Source: a virus | Virus record (IMG/VR): IMGVR_UViG_3300010370_000193 | Span: 1-27,227 of that record | Reading direction: 5' to 3' (one strand) | DNA: 27,227 nt | Part shown: positions 1 to 7,899 of the stretch, one piece after another | Position numbering within the stretch: the stretch's first letter is position 1 | Layout: the number at the start of each line of letters is the position of its first letter | Notes under the pieces: model-generated | The model's database searches: none | What the model was told of the DNA's origin: nothing | The model's input: only the letters and a program-made list of their open reading frames with translations | Position numbers and translations under genes: made by a program

Positions 1-1754
1 GTTAAGTTCTTAACAGTGCAATAACCGCCAGTTGTTTGACTAAACGGATAAATAATAACAAAGCTATTAGCGTTAACAACCTGGCTAACAGCGTATTCTC
101 CATTCAATGCGTTGCCACTTGTAAACTCTAAGTTGATTTTTGTATTCAGACTAAGGCCATGGGGTTCTTCCGTAACAACAGTAATGTTTGGTCCTGATTG
201 TGTATATGTTCCTTGCAGATTTAAAGGATCGTTGCCTTCATCATGAACCAACGACCACATAGCTGCATAAATATGTTTACACCAGCGCAGTTGGTAGTAA
301 GCAAGCAGTGGCCTGGAATATTCTGAGGTATCTTCATAAGTAGGCAATTGGTAGAAATTGTTGACAACTAAATAACCAAAGTCAGAGTAGACACCAAAAT
401 CGTCTCTTGTTTCAATTAAATTACCATCACGATCTAACCGGTAACCAGGCCGTACTGATCCTGCTTTTGTAGCTGGGAACTCTCGACGGCGCTTCTCATC
501 ATAGAAATTAAATGTTTCTCTTTTGAGGTAATCTTGACAAGTGCAATGATAGCGAACCTCTGTAGTCAAGTAACGTCCAACTTCAAAGCCACGATGAGCA
601 GGAACAATTGTTTTAGGAATCCCTTGGGTAGAAGCTAATCCTGTAGTTGGATCAAAGATGCGTGTCCCATAGCTATCGTCACGTTGAAACTTTACTTCAT
701 TAGTAACCAGATCTGTACCAGTGACCGTGTAGCCAACATAGTTTGTGTAATCAAATCCACGGATGCGCCGATTAACAACAAGGTTGCCGGATGCACTGCC
801 GCTAACTAACGTTTCAAAAGTAAATTGAGTAGAGCTAGTAACAGTAACTGTATAAAGACCAGAAGCAATCCCGCCACTAAGAACAGCAATAAAAACTTCA
901 ACACCAGTAGAAAGTCCGTGGTTTGTACTACAAGTAACAGTAACTGTAGATCCAGTCCTAGAGTAACTTGAAAACAAACCAGGATCACGTTCAATGACTC
1001 GATCAACAAGTCGCTCACCAGCAAAGAACGTAACTGGAGTGGGGATGGTCCGCAGGCGAACACGCTGCTCAACCCACTGAGGATCAGTAAAGGGTACAAC
1101 TTTTTTAGTAGTAACATTACCACTGGTTGACAGGGAACCAGAAGCAGTACATGTAAACGTGTTTGTTGTTACTGATGTAATAGATAATGTCTCGTTAACT
1201 CCTGCACCTGTAGTGAAATTTAAATAGATAGAGTCGTTAACAGAATAACCGTGTTCTTCAATCGTTACTGTTACAGTTGTTCCGCTCTGTAAATATGTTC
1301 CTGCTTCATCTTTCTGTAAATAGCGGACACCTAAAATGGGCAATCCAAAGTTGTAGAAATTAAATGAGTTGACATCACGGATTCCCACCATCTGCTCACC
1401 AATCTCACTGTGAGCTGATGGAAACGTAAACATCCGTGCAGGAATGAAGACGCCAGGGAACTGCTGGAAAGCACAGTACATCCTGAAGTCACCACGGGTA
1501 TTACGCCCCGTGGCGCCAGTCCCAAGTACACTTTGAGTAATCGTATAGAGTTCGTAACCTCGACGCCAACGCGTCCACATGGAGTCTTGGTTATAAAACC
1601 GAACTCGGCTTATTTGATTACGATCCTTTGGTTTGAAATCAAAGGAATCATCAATATCAAACGAATAGTTCCTAGATTCTTTCTTAATTTTATCCGAGAA
1701 AGAACCTAGGCCATTGTTGAAACTGCCGCCAAAACTGTCACGTTTTCTTGGCAT
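1..1754 (-). CDS. Large beta-rich virion protein, 3'-truncated by window edge
   Basis: Open frame from ATG at 1754 (beginning MPRKRDSFGG) with no stop through the left edge, so at least 584 residues are visible and the C-terminus is missing. AGAGGT six bases before the ATG is a good ribosome-binding site. Three copies of a roughly 63-residue beta-type repeat are seen at about residues 152-214, 264-327 and 520-583. The pattern is GTY-QSG-TVTVT, then HG-S, hydrophobic strands, and SGN at the end. The same repeat occurs once in the next gene upstream (1769-2542). HGLSTG-type repeats of this kind are common in phage adhesion and structural proteins. Between the repeats lie Tyr/Phe/Arg-rich stretches with no recognised fold. 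Its place at the distal end of the structural series fits a tail, fibre or vertex protein. The specific role is unknown. Confidence 0.8.
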   Translation of the reverse strand, partial: MPRKRDSFGGSFNNGLGSFSDKIKKESRNYSFDIDDSFDFKPKDRNQISRVRFYNQDSMWTRWRRGYELYTITQSVLGTGATGRNTRGDFRMYCAFQQFPGVFIPARMFTFPSAHSEIGEQMVGIRDVNSFNFYNFGLPILGVRYLQKDEAGTYLQSGTTVTVTIEEHGYSVNDSIYLNFTTGAGVNETLSITSVTTNTFTCTASGSLSTSGNVTTKKVVPFTDPQWVEQRVRLRTIPTPVTFFAGERLVDRVIERDPGLFSSYSRTGSTVTVTCSTNHGLSTGVEVFIAVLSGGIASGLYTVTVTSSTQFTFETLVSGSASGNLVVNRRIRGFDYTNYVGYTVTGTDLVTNEVKFQRDDSYGTRIFDPTTGLASTQGIPKTIVPAHRGFEVGRYLTTEVRYHCTCQDYLKRETFNFYDEKRRREFPATKAGSVRPGYRLDRDGNLIETRDDFGVYSDFGYLVVNNFYQLPTYEDTSEYSRPLLAYYQLRWCKHIYAAMWSLVHDEGNDPLNLQGTYTQSGPNITVVTEEPHGLSLNTKINLEFTSGNALNGEYAVSQVVNANSFVIIYPFSQTTGGYCTVKNL

Positions 1755-1768
1755 GTCAAACCTCTAAA

Positions 1769-2542
1769 TCAATAGTAACCGCCTTGTACGTTGATGTAGA
1801 ATCCATTTGTCAACGATGTTGTGCCGCTAACGGAAGCATACAGTGCTTGACCACGGGTCAAAACCAAGCCACGTGTTTTTGGCGCCAGCTCATTATTTGC
1901 AGATGTAAAGTTTGTACCAGCGTGAGGAACCGGGTGGTTAATATAAGGAAGAATTTTGTTTTGAGTTAAACTGTAGTTCTGGTTATCAGCAATAGCAGGG
2001 ATGCTAACAGTAAATAACGGGAAGAACTGGTTAGTGTTGGTAACACTGCTTGTTGCAACCAAGTAGAAACAAATATCAATTGGTTGATAAACGTTGACGT
2101 TACCAGAAGTTGTTAAGGTGCCTGCACTGGTAACTGTAAATGTTCCAGAGGTAACTGCACTTACAGTTGCCGTTTCATCTACTGCAGTACCACTGGTGTA
2201 GTCCAGATAAACTTTTTGACCAACCTTAAGATTGTGATTTGCTAGGGTAACAACTACAGCTGTTGTTCCTGACTGTGCATATGTACCGGCACCAGCTGTA
2301 GCTGCATCTAGAAAGATATTACGCTCTTTTGTGTAGCGAAGCCAGATCTCATCAATATAGGCACCACCAATAGAAGCATCTGTCAAAGAGGTATCAATAT
2401 CAATAACGTTTGTAGCGTTACCAACAGCAGTTGGAATTAAGCTTGTTGAAAACAGCTGACCAGAAGCTACCGTTAAAAGAGTGCTATTCAGTAACGGCCG
2501 ATCAACCATTGCCGGTTGCTTATTGGTTGAAGAGCTTGCCAT
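1769..2542 (-). CDS. Virion protein with inserted beta-repeat domain
   Basis: A 257-residue protein starting MASSSTNKQP. Residues about 1-80 and 155-257 form a host domain rich in Thr/Asn and short hydrophobic strands, ending NGFYINVQGGYY. Residues about 86-151 are one copy of the beta repeat (GTYAQSGTT..., HN-LKVG, TTSGNVNV) found three times in the downstream partial gene. That implies a modular insertion into an otherwise compact protein. No Shine-Dalgarno precedes the ATG. The gene lies 14 bases upstream of the large beta-repeat gene, so the two probably act in the same part of the virion. I do not recognise the host domain; a minor capsid or tail-associated protein is the likeliest role. 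Confidence 0.75.
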   Translation of the reverse strand: MASSSTNKQPAMVDRPLLNSTLLTVASGQLFSTSLIPTAVGNATNVIDIDTSLTDASIGGAYIDEIWLRYTKERNIFLDAATAGAGTYAQSGTTAVVVTLANHNLKVGQKVYLDYTSGTAVDETATVSAVTSGTFTVTSAGTLTTSGNVNVYQPIDICFYLVATSSVTNTNQFFPLFTVSIPAIADNQNYSLTQNKILPYINHPVPHAGTNFTSANNELAPKTRGLVLTRGQALYASVSGTTSLTNGFYINVQGGYY

Positions 2543-2591
2543 CGAGTAAAACTAACTAAAGTCTGCTAAAGCTATTGTAGCGTGCTTCTGT

Positions 2592-2813
2592 TTACGCAAA
2601 CAGCTTTGCAAAGATTGTTGGATCCAGTTGTCCTAGTCCTTTAATTCGATCGCCAGCAAAGCGACGACTGCCGGGAAGAGGCCGCTCCCCTGGCGGTGCA
2701 TCACCGGGCAACCCCCTTAGTCCAGGCTCACTGCTGCCTCGCAAAGCACCAAGGCCGCGACCTGCTGGCTCATCTGGAACAGTAGCAATGTTTAATTCAA
2801 AAGGATTGATCAC
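2592..2813 (-). CDS. Small Pro/Gly/Arg-rich protein, unknown function
   Basis: A 73-residue protein beginning MINPFEL from a GTG codon. The GTGA overlap with the stop of the gene at 2810-3010 supports that start by translational coupling. The centre is low-complexity (Gly, Pro, Arg, Ser) and probably disordered; the C-terminal 20 residues (ending FAKLFA) could be helical. No domain is recognised. It belongs to a run of four tightly overlapping small genes after the M23 lysin gene and may be a minor virion protein or assembly factor. Confidence 0.6.
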   Translation of the reverse strand: MINPFELNIATVPDEPAGRGLGALRGSSEPGLRGLPGDAPPGERPLPGSRRFAGDRIKGLGQLDPTIFAKLFA

Positions 2814-3010
2814 TCTTTGTCATCCCATTTTTGTAAATCTTTCTGTTCTTCTGTACGTTTACCTTTATAACCGCCACCTTGTTCTTTATATTTACGTGCA
2901 AGCATTTGAGCTTTGCGAGCACTCCATTTTCCTTTCTTAGTACCTGCAGTCTCTTTGTTCATGATCTCGTTTTTTAACCGCTCACGCAGACCAGGTTTTG
3001 TGTAGCTCAT
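2810..3010 (-). CDS. Small basic WSARKAQ-family protein
   Basis: A 66-residue, Lys/Arg-rich protein starting MSYTKPGLRERLKNEI. It carries the motifs KGKWSARKAQMLARKYK and GGGYKG followed by a Lys/Asp tail. This layout matches a small conserved family found in cyanophages and large algal viruses (I believe DUF5872-like; from memory, not searched). The function of that family is not known. The basic character suggests nucleic-acid contact, perhaps inside the capsid. It overlaps the upstream gene (3007-3288) by 4 nt and the downstream one by 4 nt, so it is cotranslated with its neighbours. Confidence 0.75.
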   Translation of the reverse strand: MSYTKPGLRERLKNEIMNKETAGTKKGKWSARKAQMLARKYKEQGGGYKGKRTEEQKDLQKWDDKE

Positions 3011-3288
3011 AATTGGTTTTGGATAGGGCGCTTGTTTAAAACAACAGAGGGGATGTTGTCCGTATGAGAACGATCAACTTCCCGCATATATGCAGGGTTG
3101 TTTAATTGAAAGCGAGGATCGTTACTACCATTGTAGCCAACAACATAAGAACATTTAGAGCTAGCTTCTTTCTGTTGTGGTTGAAAGGGATCTGCAAACT
3201 TAGCGGTTGTCAAAGCATAATCTCTGTACATATTTTCATATGTAACAGGAAGACTTGGACTGTAACCAGGAACAGCAGCTAATCTCAT
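3007..3288 (-). CDS. Small virion-region protein, unknown
   Basis: A 93-residue protein starting MRLAAVPGYSPSLPVTYENM. It is polar and aromatic-rich, with no predicted membrane segment and one Cys. The ATG overlaps the TGA of the M23-like gene (ATGA), and its own stop overlaps the next start, so it sits within a coupled cassette. No family is recognised. Context argues for a structural or virion-associated role, but nothing in the sequence fixes it. Confidence 0.65.
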   Translation of the reverse strand: MRLAAVPGYSPSLPVTYENMYRDYALTTAKFADPFQPQQKEASSKCSYVVGYNGSNDPRFQLNNPAYMREVDRSHTDNIPSVVLNKRPIQNQL

Positions 3289-3953
3289 GCAAAGTAATTA
3301 ACTCTTGGCATCTGAGTAACGCTTCTTGCCACATCAAATGTAGGCATTGGAACTGTTTTGCGAGTATACATATTCTCAACAAAACGGCTCAGCAGTTCTT
3401 TTGCAGGATCCTTAGATTGCTGTTCTTGTTGACCTAACGCTGAAGGGTCAATGTAGATGTTAATTGACTCAGGTGCATCACTCTGAGCAGGTTGCTGAGG
3501 GGGTTTAATTTGTGGAGTTTGTTGCTGCATCTCAAGGCTGACTGGCTTGCCGCCTTTGGTGTGCAACAACTCCACTTCAAATCCTTCTGGAGTCAAGATG
3601 GTGCCAAGGCCAGCTCCAGGTTTAAAGGTGCCTGGCCCTTCCCAATACAGCGGAGTGCCACCAGCAATCCCAAAGTCCACGCCACGGTGAAAAGTGGAGG
3701 CACCTGCAGTTGGTGCTGAGCGGGGACCAAACGGTGAGGTAACAGTAAAAGACGGTTTAAACGTCCCTTGCGTTTGGGTATACAACGGTGTACGTTGCTG
3801 ACCAATCTTTAACCGTTGAAGACCGCTACGCCAGGTTTCAGGGTTAATGTACTGCCCGTCTTTTTTAACACGCACATCAAGGTGCGGTCCTGTTGTGGGG
3901 AAGATATCTTCCCCAGCCTTTGCAACGTATCCAGCCGGAATAATGCCTGCCAT
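3285..3953 (-). CDS. Circularly permuted M23-type peptidase with C-terminal YF tag
   Basis: A 222-residue protein. Residues about 10-40 read AGYVAKAGEDIF-TTGPHLDVRVKKDG-YINP, matching the usual C-terminal end of M23 (LytM-type) endopeptidases (AG-I, GPHLHFEV, NG-VNP). The usual N-terminal core follows instead of preceding it: SPFGPRSAP, FHRGVDFGIAGGTPL, then VELLHTKGG. All four functional positions can be proposed: His and Asp of HRGVD, His of ELLH, and the HxH motif, here HLD, with Asp replacing the second His. A linker rich in Gln/Pro and a C-terminal segment with SINIYIDP and ending VARSVTQMPRVNYFA resembles the C-terminus of the adjacent lysozyme. Probably a virion-borne cell-wall hydrolase that cuts peptidoglycan cross-links during entry. 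Activity is uncertain because of the HLD change. Confidence 0.75.
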   Translation of the reverse strand: MAGIIPAGYVAKAGEDIFPTTGPHLDVRVKKDGQYINPETWRSGLQRLKIGQQRTPLYTQTQGTFKPSFTVTSPFGPRSAPTAGASTFHRGVDFGIAGGTPLYWEGPGTFKPGAGLGTILTPEGFEVELLHTKGGKPVSLEMQQQTPQIKPPQQPAQSDAPESINIYIDPSALGQQEQQSKDPAKELLSRFVENMYTRKTVPMPTFDVARSVTQMPRVNYFA

Positions 3954-3955
3954 AG

Positions 3956-4693
3956 TTACCCCATGTTGAAGTAATCAACACTTGGAACATTAGTTAACTC
4001 TGCTGCCATTTCCATTGGAGAAGGCAGAGAAGAACGTGGCCCAGCATTCCCACGGCGCATAAAGTTATACAGGAAATCAAAAGGAGTACTGCCACTCCCT
4101 GCTTCTTGCTTTTTACCACCAATAAAAATGTTTATGTTTGGTAAACCTTTTTGCTGTTGCTGTGGGGCTTGTGGTGGTTGTGCACCAGCCACAGCTGGGG
4201 CGGCGGGCTGTCCAGTTTTTTGTTGTTGATAATAGTTGTACAGGTCACCGAGTTTTTTAGAAGGTTGGCCATAGTAGCTTCCTCCACCAGATGTTGGCAA
4301 TGAAGCCCACTCTGGAGCAAGCTTGTTAATAACAGTTCCAAATTTTTCTCCTTTTAAGAATGGGTCTAATGCGCCACGTCGATCAATTAAACGTAAAGCA
4401 CCAAGATCTTGTGAGCGCGGATCAAAACTAGATAAACCTAGTTCTTTGGCAACGCCCTGCCAAGTAGGGGTTAAAAATTGATAGGCGCCAGCAGCGGTGC
4501 TTGTGTAGCCGCCACCAGTAATAGCTTTATCAGGGTGACGCCAACCTTTGGAAGTGTCAAACTTACCGCCACCAAACATTGTTTGATAGCCAGCAGTTCC
4601 TGGAGTTCCCTCTGCGTAGCGAATGGTGTTGAGAAGAGAGCGAACCTCAGGACGCTGAAGTAATTGTTCGTAGCGTTGGCGTGGTGTAGACAT
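3956..4693 (-). CDS. GH104-like lysozyme / lytic transglycosylase, virion lysin
   Basis: A 245-residue protein from ATG at 4693 (MSTPRQRYEQ). A longer frame begins at TTG 4741 but would overlap the previous gene by 44 nt. Residues about 10-125 carry the hallmarks of lambda-R/GH104 muramidases: NTIRYAEGT with the presumed catalytic Glu28, TMFGGGKF, HPDKAIT, the strongly conserved GYTSTAAGAYQFL, TWQGVAKELGL and RRGALDPFL. The enzyme cleaves the MurNAc-GlcNAc backbone. After a Gln/Pro linker the C-terminus has NINIFIGG and ends MAAELTNVPSVDYFNMG, a segment shared with the adjacent M23 protein. Position among structural genes, with no holin beside it, favours a virion-associated lysin over the timed lysis enzyme. 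Confidence 0.87.
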   Translation of the reverse strand: MSTPRQRYEQLLQRPEVRSLLNTIRYAEGTPGTAGYQTMFGGGKFDTSKGWRHPDKAITGGGYTSTAAGAYQFLTPTWQGVAKELGLSSFDPRSQDLGALRLIDRRGALDPFLKGEKFGTVINKLAPEWASLPTSGGGSYYGQPSKKLGDLYNYYQQQKTGQPAAPAVAGAQPPQAPQQQQKGLPNINIFIGGKKQEAGSGSTPFDFLYNFMRRGNAGPRSSLPSPMEMAAELTNVPSVDYFNMG

Positions 4694-4697
4694 TGGT

Positions 4698-5177
4698 TTA
4701 TCGGAAGTTGTACTCGAAGTGGATGCGGGTTCCGATGGCAACGTCTGCAGGTCCGGGTAGAGCTTGGATAAATTCAGCTCCTTCCCGCTCGAAGCGATAA
4801 CGGGCTTGCATAGGATTCCTATAGTTAGCCACGTATAAATGGAGAGCTAAGCGATCAGTTTCATAGAGATAAATTTCTGTCCAGGTTTTAAGTGTCTCTT
4901 TAAAATCAGTTGTTGTGATCGTCCGATCAACGTCACCAGCAATGTTTTCTAAGCGGTTACGGGGAACAGTATTGTTATTTGCACTGCCGGTCATATCGGT
5001 GCGTTTTTCAGCCTCATCGCACCGATTAACTTGTTCAACTAATTTCTGATACCAGAATGTATCTGGCACATTGTCGAGAGCTTCCTCAAGTCGAGCAAGA
5101 TCACCGGCAGGGATGGATGTGGTGTTATACCCTAGGTGCCAGCGAATCTTTGACTTGAGGAAGTTATCAAGTTGCAT
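4698..5177 (-). CDS. Probable head-completion or structural protein, unknown family
   Basis: A 159-residue soluble protein starting MQLDNFLKSKIRWHLGYN, predicted mostly helical in the first half with an aromatic beta-rich end (RIHFEYNFR). Its ATG overlaps the stop of the HhH gene by one base (TAATG), so the two are coupled. Length, acidic character and location between the decoration protein and lysin genes would fit a head-tail connector or head-completion protein. No signature is present that I can name, so this is inference from position only. Confidence 0.65.
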   Translation of the reverse strand: MQLDNFLKSKIRWHLGYNTTSIPAGDLARLEEALDNVPDTFWYQKLVEQVNRCDEAEKRTDMTGSANNNTVPRNRLENIAGDVDRTITTTDFKETLKTWTEIYLYETDRLALHLYVANYRNPMQARYRFEREGAEFIQALPGPADVAIGTRIHFEYNFR

Positions 5178-5617
5178 TACTCAACTCGAATAAGATTTTC
5201 TTTAATAATTTCATCCCAATCAACTCGTTTAATAGATTTGAGTTGATCTAAACGGACAAATTTTTCACCAGGCATTGAAGTTTGTAAATCTTTAATGTCT
5301 CGTGCTGTCTTTAATCCTACTCCAGGTAACGCATCTGCAATCTGCCGAGCACTAGCAGTATTAAGATTAATGCGTGTATCGAGTGGAAAAGTTTCTTTGT
5401 TTGTTGGAATAGGAGGATTGACGCCTTCTTCTTTCAGCTTTTGAGTCAAACGCTCTTCCGTAAAATCTTTTTCATTGGTTGCTCCAAGGTGAGGCATCAG
5501 ATCGTCACGATCAATGTAAAGAACCTCATCTTGCGCATCAATGCACATCATGATCCCGTCCCCGTGGTGCGAGATCATCTCCACAAGTTGGCCAGTTGGT
5601 TTGTATTGGTAGAGCAT
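5177..5617 (-). CDS. HhH (ComEA-like) DNA-binding domain protein
   Basis: A 146-residue protein. Residues about 1-75 are an unrecognised N-terminal domain (MLYQYKPTGQLVEMISHHGDG). The C-terminal part has RINLNTASARQIADALPGVG followed by LKTARDIKDLQ, the helix-hairpin-helix pattern of ComEA-type proteins (INLNTA, LPGVG, A--I), which contact the DNA phosphate backbone without sequence specificity. No nuclease residues are seen. It is the first gene after the capsid decoration gene and is coupled to the next gene. A virion-internal or portal-side DNA-binding role is plausible. The HhH call is strong; the role is inferred. Confidence 0.8.
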   Translation of the reverse strand: MLYQYKPTGQLVEMISHHGDGIMMCIDAQDEVLYIDRDDLMPHLGATNEKDFTEERLTQKLKEEGVNPPIPTNKETFPLDTRINLNTASARQIADALPGVGLKTARDIKDLQTSMPGEKFVRLDQLKSIKRVDWDEIIKENLIRVE

Positions 5618-5673
5618 TCGTTAAAATGACAACTACCAATACAATACCAACCTCAACTCAGCTAATCAATTGA

Positions 5674-6504
5674 TCAGCTGTCGGTACCGCCGACTTGCGA
5701 AGCAAAGTCGATAAAGCCTTGGATGTCATTCCAAGACACAGCGGCAGCCGGACGCAGATAGTTTACACGGCAGATCAGATAACCAGCCTTGCCAGCATCT
5801 TTGTCATCTTGGCTGATGAACACACCGTCACCGTTCACCGAAGTATCGGTGATGGCGTTGGTGTTGAACACCTTGAAGGTAGTGTCCGCAGTCACGCGGT
5901 ACATCAGGCTGTTAGCAAAGTCAGCAGCAACAATGCCGCCAGTTGTAACAGCGTTGGGGAAAGGCAGATAGCCGTTGGTGCCACCACCGCTAACAGCAGC
6001 AGAACCCTGAGTGAACAGGGAGCTGGAGGCAGTCAGATAGGATGTGGCGTTGGCAAGACCTGTACCCTGAGCCGAGGGGATACCCAGAGGGCTACCGGCG
6101 TTGTTCGGGCCAAAGACCAGCAGCTCAGTGGAGGTACCACCGATGTCTGCAGTCACAGGAGCAGCGGGGAAGCCAGCAAGGCCACCAGCGGGGATATCCT
6201 GAGCAACAGCAATCGAAGCACCGTACACGTAGGCAGGACGCTGAGTGCTGGCACGCACAGTCAGAGCTGTACGGTTGTCGCGGACGCGATCATCAGGACG
6301 GCGATCGGGGGAAGGAATGGTGATGTCAAAGCTCTTGTAGGAAGCTTTGTCAGCAGCCACGTTGTCAATCTTGACATAGCCGATCAGCTCATAGGCTTCA
6401 ACGCCAGGCCAACCAAGCACACCTTCGGTGTTGTAGGAGGACAGGCGGTTAACCTGATTACCGGGGAATAAAACTTCACCGGCTTGTTCTTTGTAAGCAG
6501 CCAT
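5674..6504 (-). CDS. Probable capsid decoration / second head protein
   Basis: A 276-residue Ala/Gly/Thr-rich protein (MAAYKEQAGEVLFPGNQVNR) just downstream of the capsid gene. It has the strongest ribosome-binding site in the window (AAGGAGG, eight bases before ATG), consistent with high expression. The DNA is more GC-rich and lower in A/T third positions than most neighbours, like the capsid gene. The middle (about residues 120-200) is Gly/Ser/Ala low-complexity; the flanking parts are beta-rich. An imperfect palindrome, GCTAATCAATTGATCAGC at 5661-5678, overlaps the stop codon. Location and expression signals point to a head decoration or cement protein; the fold is not recognised. Confidence 0.7.
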   Translation of the reverse strand: MAAYKEQAGEVLFPGNQVNRLSSYNTEGVLGWPGVEAYELIGYVKIDNVAADKASYKSFDITIPSPDRRPDDRVRDNRTALTVRASTQRPAYVYGASIAVAQDIPAGGLAGFPAAPVTADIGGTSTELLVFGPNNAGSPLGIPSAQGTGLANATSYLTASSSLFTQGSAAVSGGGTNGYLPFPNAVTTGGIVAADFANSLMYRVTADTTFKVFNTNAITDTSVNGDGVFISQDDKDAGKAGYLICRVNYLRPAAAVSWNDIQGFIDFASQVGGTDS

Positions 6505-6522
6505 AATTAATTACCTCCTTCC

Positions 6523-7661
6523 TCAAACAATGGTGAATGCGGTGGTAACAAAGTCCTTGTTCAGGTTAGCAAAACCGGCGTACAGCTGCCAAATCAGAAT
6601 GATGAAGCGGCTGAAATCGTCGTTGTTGTTGATAAGAACCTGAGCGTTAGGACCGCCGATACCAACACCCACAGCTTGGGGACCGAAGAACAGACCCGGA
6701 GGAGTGTCGTGGGAAACAGCGCCAGCACCATCACCGATATCAACCGTAATGGATTTGGAGGGGAAGTTGGTGGACTCGAAGAAACGCACGCCTTCAAACA
6801 CAAAGCCGGAAGGCATGGTGGGCTCACCACCAACAAATTGGGCTTGACCGTACTGACCACCGCCATAGATGGCAGCGTTGGGGTTCATGCCGCTCATCAA
6901 CGGGTTACCGCCAGCAAAGCCGGGATAACGAGCCACTTCACGGAAACCTTGATCAGCACGCAGATCCTTCATGAAGGAGGGATCAGCAATACAGCGATAG
7001 TAACCATCAGCGAAAACGGGCACGTTGCGCTTGCGGAGGCTCTTCACCACCTCAAGCAGGTCGGTCTTCACATTAAACTTGTAACGCTCCGAGGCATACT
7101 CGGTAGCGCTATAGGCAGTCAGAGCAGTGGCACTGGTCTTGGCCTTACCGTTGGGGTAGTAGTAACCACCTTGGGTATCAGAAGACTCACCACGGGACTC
7201 AGATTTGAACAGCTCGTCAATGAAGACGCGGTCACGCCAGCGGCGGTAGTCGTCAAGCAGCGTCAGCGAACCGATGGACTGGTGGAACATGTTGAGGTTC
7301 CCCGTGTCCAGCAGCAGGCGCTGAGCGGTCATCAGAGTCTCACGAGCAATCTTGAAGGTGCTCGGGAGGTTGGAGTTGTTCGGGTCTGCGGGACCGGTGT
7401 ACTCACGGAGCGACACCAGCACCTTGTCCTTGACAATGGAGCGGCTGTTAGCAGTACCGATGGTTTGATCCTGAGTACGCTCACGGTTAGTTTTCGTACC
7501 CGGATTACCCCAGAAGCGGTAGCGGTCTAACTGAACAGTTTGACCAGGCTGCTTAGTAAAATCGTGGACAACAACTGGCTCACAGGCCATTTCCACGATA
7601 TAAGCTGGGTGGGGACGGTATAACTCCGCGCCCAACAGCTTAGGAAAATCGTTCTCCTGAT
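6523..7661 (-). CDS. Major capsid protein, main exon (exon 2)
   Basis: A long open frame ending TTAFTIV. The first clearly capsid-like residues are PKLLGAELYRPHPAYIVEMA. It carries HDFTKQPGQTVQLDRYRFWG, VLVSLREYTGP and a long helical central region, a pattern I associate with the N4-gp56-type HK97-fold major capsid family; this was not searched. There is no ribosome-binding site or ATG at the 5' end of this frame. A TTG at 7635 gives a start only by default, and the frame stays open into intron sequence. The best model splices the 13-nt exon 8581-8569 to position 7661, giving an N-terminus MGQRYQENDFPKLL and 383 residues. The exact 3' splice site is uncertain by tens of bases. The next gene, with a strong Shine-Dalgarno, follows 18 nt downstream. 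Confidence 0.8.
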
Positions 7662-7830
7662 CTCCAATCTCTTGAAGGGGTGGACTATCTCTTCACCCTA
7701 TTAAGGGTGCTGGGCGCTAATGGCGTATTACAGATGAAGCGTCATCTACCGCCTAGTCTCTGCACCTTCCAACTACGAACTTAGTTGGCTTGGCTCAGGA
7801 TTACCCTCGACTTTACGTTAGGGCTTCCCT

Positions 7831-7837
7831 GAATTCA
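7831..7837. repeat. Left GAATTCA repeat flanking the endonuclease cassette
   Basis: GAATTCA here and again at 8480-8486 in the same orientation bracket a 649-bp segment holding the whole HNH gene. This copy directly precedes P4 on the RNA strand. Deleting one copy plus the segment would place the P3 strand (CTACGCT) next to GAATTCAGGG, the normal compact P3-J3/4-P4 arrangement. It could be a target-site duplication or a recombination scar; seven bases can also occur by chance. Confidence 0.5.
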
Positions 7838-7899
7838 CCCAGTGTTCACTGGCCAGTTACCTAGCCAGGCGACAACGTTGAGTACTCAGGTAAGGTGCT

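Noticed and set aside
4694-4741. TTG start at 4741 for the lysozyme
   Set aside because: It would overlap the upstream gene by 44 nt without a ribosome-binding site. ATG 4693 lies four bases after the upstream stop and keeps the whole enzyme domain.
5695-6471. Long plus-strand frame opposite the decoration gene
   Set aside because: It mirrors the codon bias of a highly expressed minus-strand gene; the product is low-complexity, with no ribosome-binding site.
6676-7530. Long plus-strand frame opposite the capsid gene
   Set aside because: Antisense shadow of the capsid coding sequence, with no supporting start signal or recognisable protein.
7633-7635. TTG 7635 as the true capsid start
   Set aside because: No Shine-Dalgarno, the frame remains open upstream with capsid-like residues (ENDFPKLL), and a group I intron abuts it.
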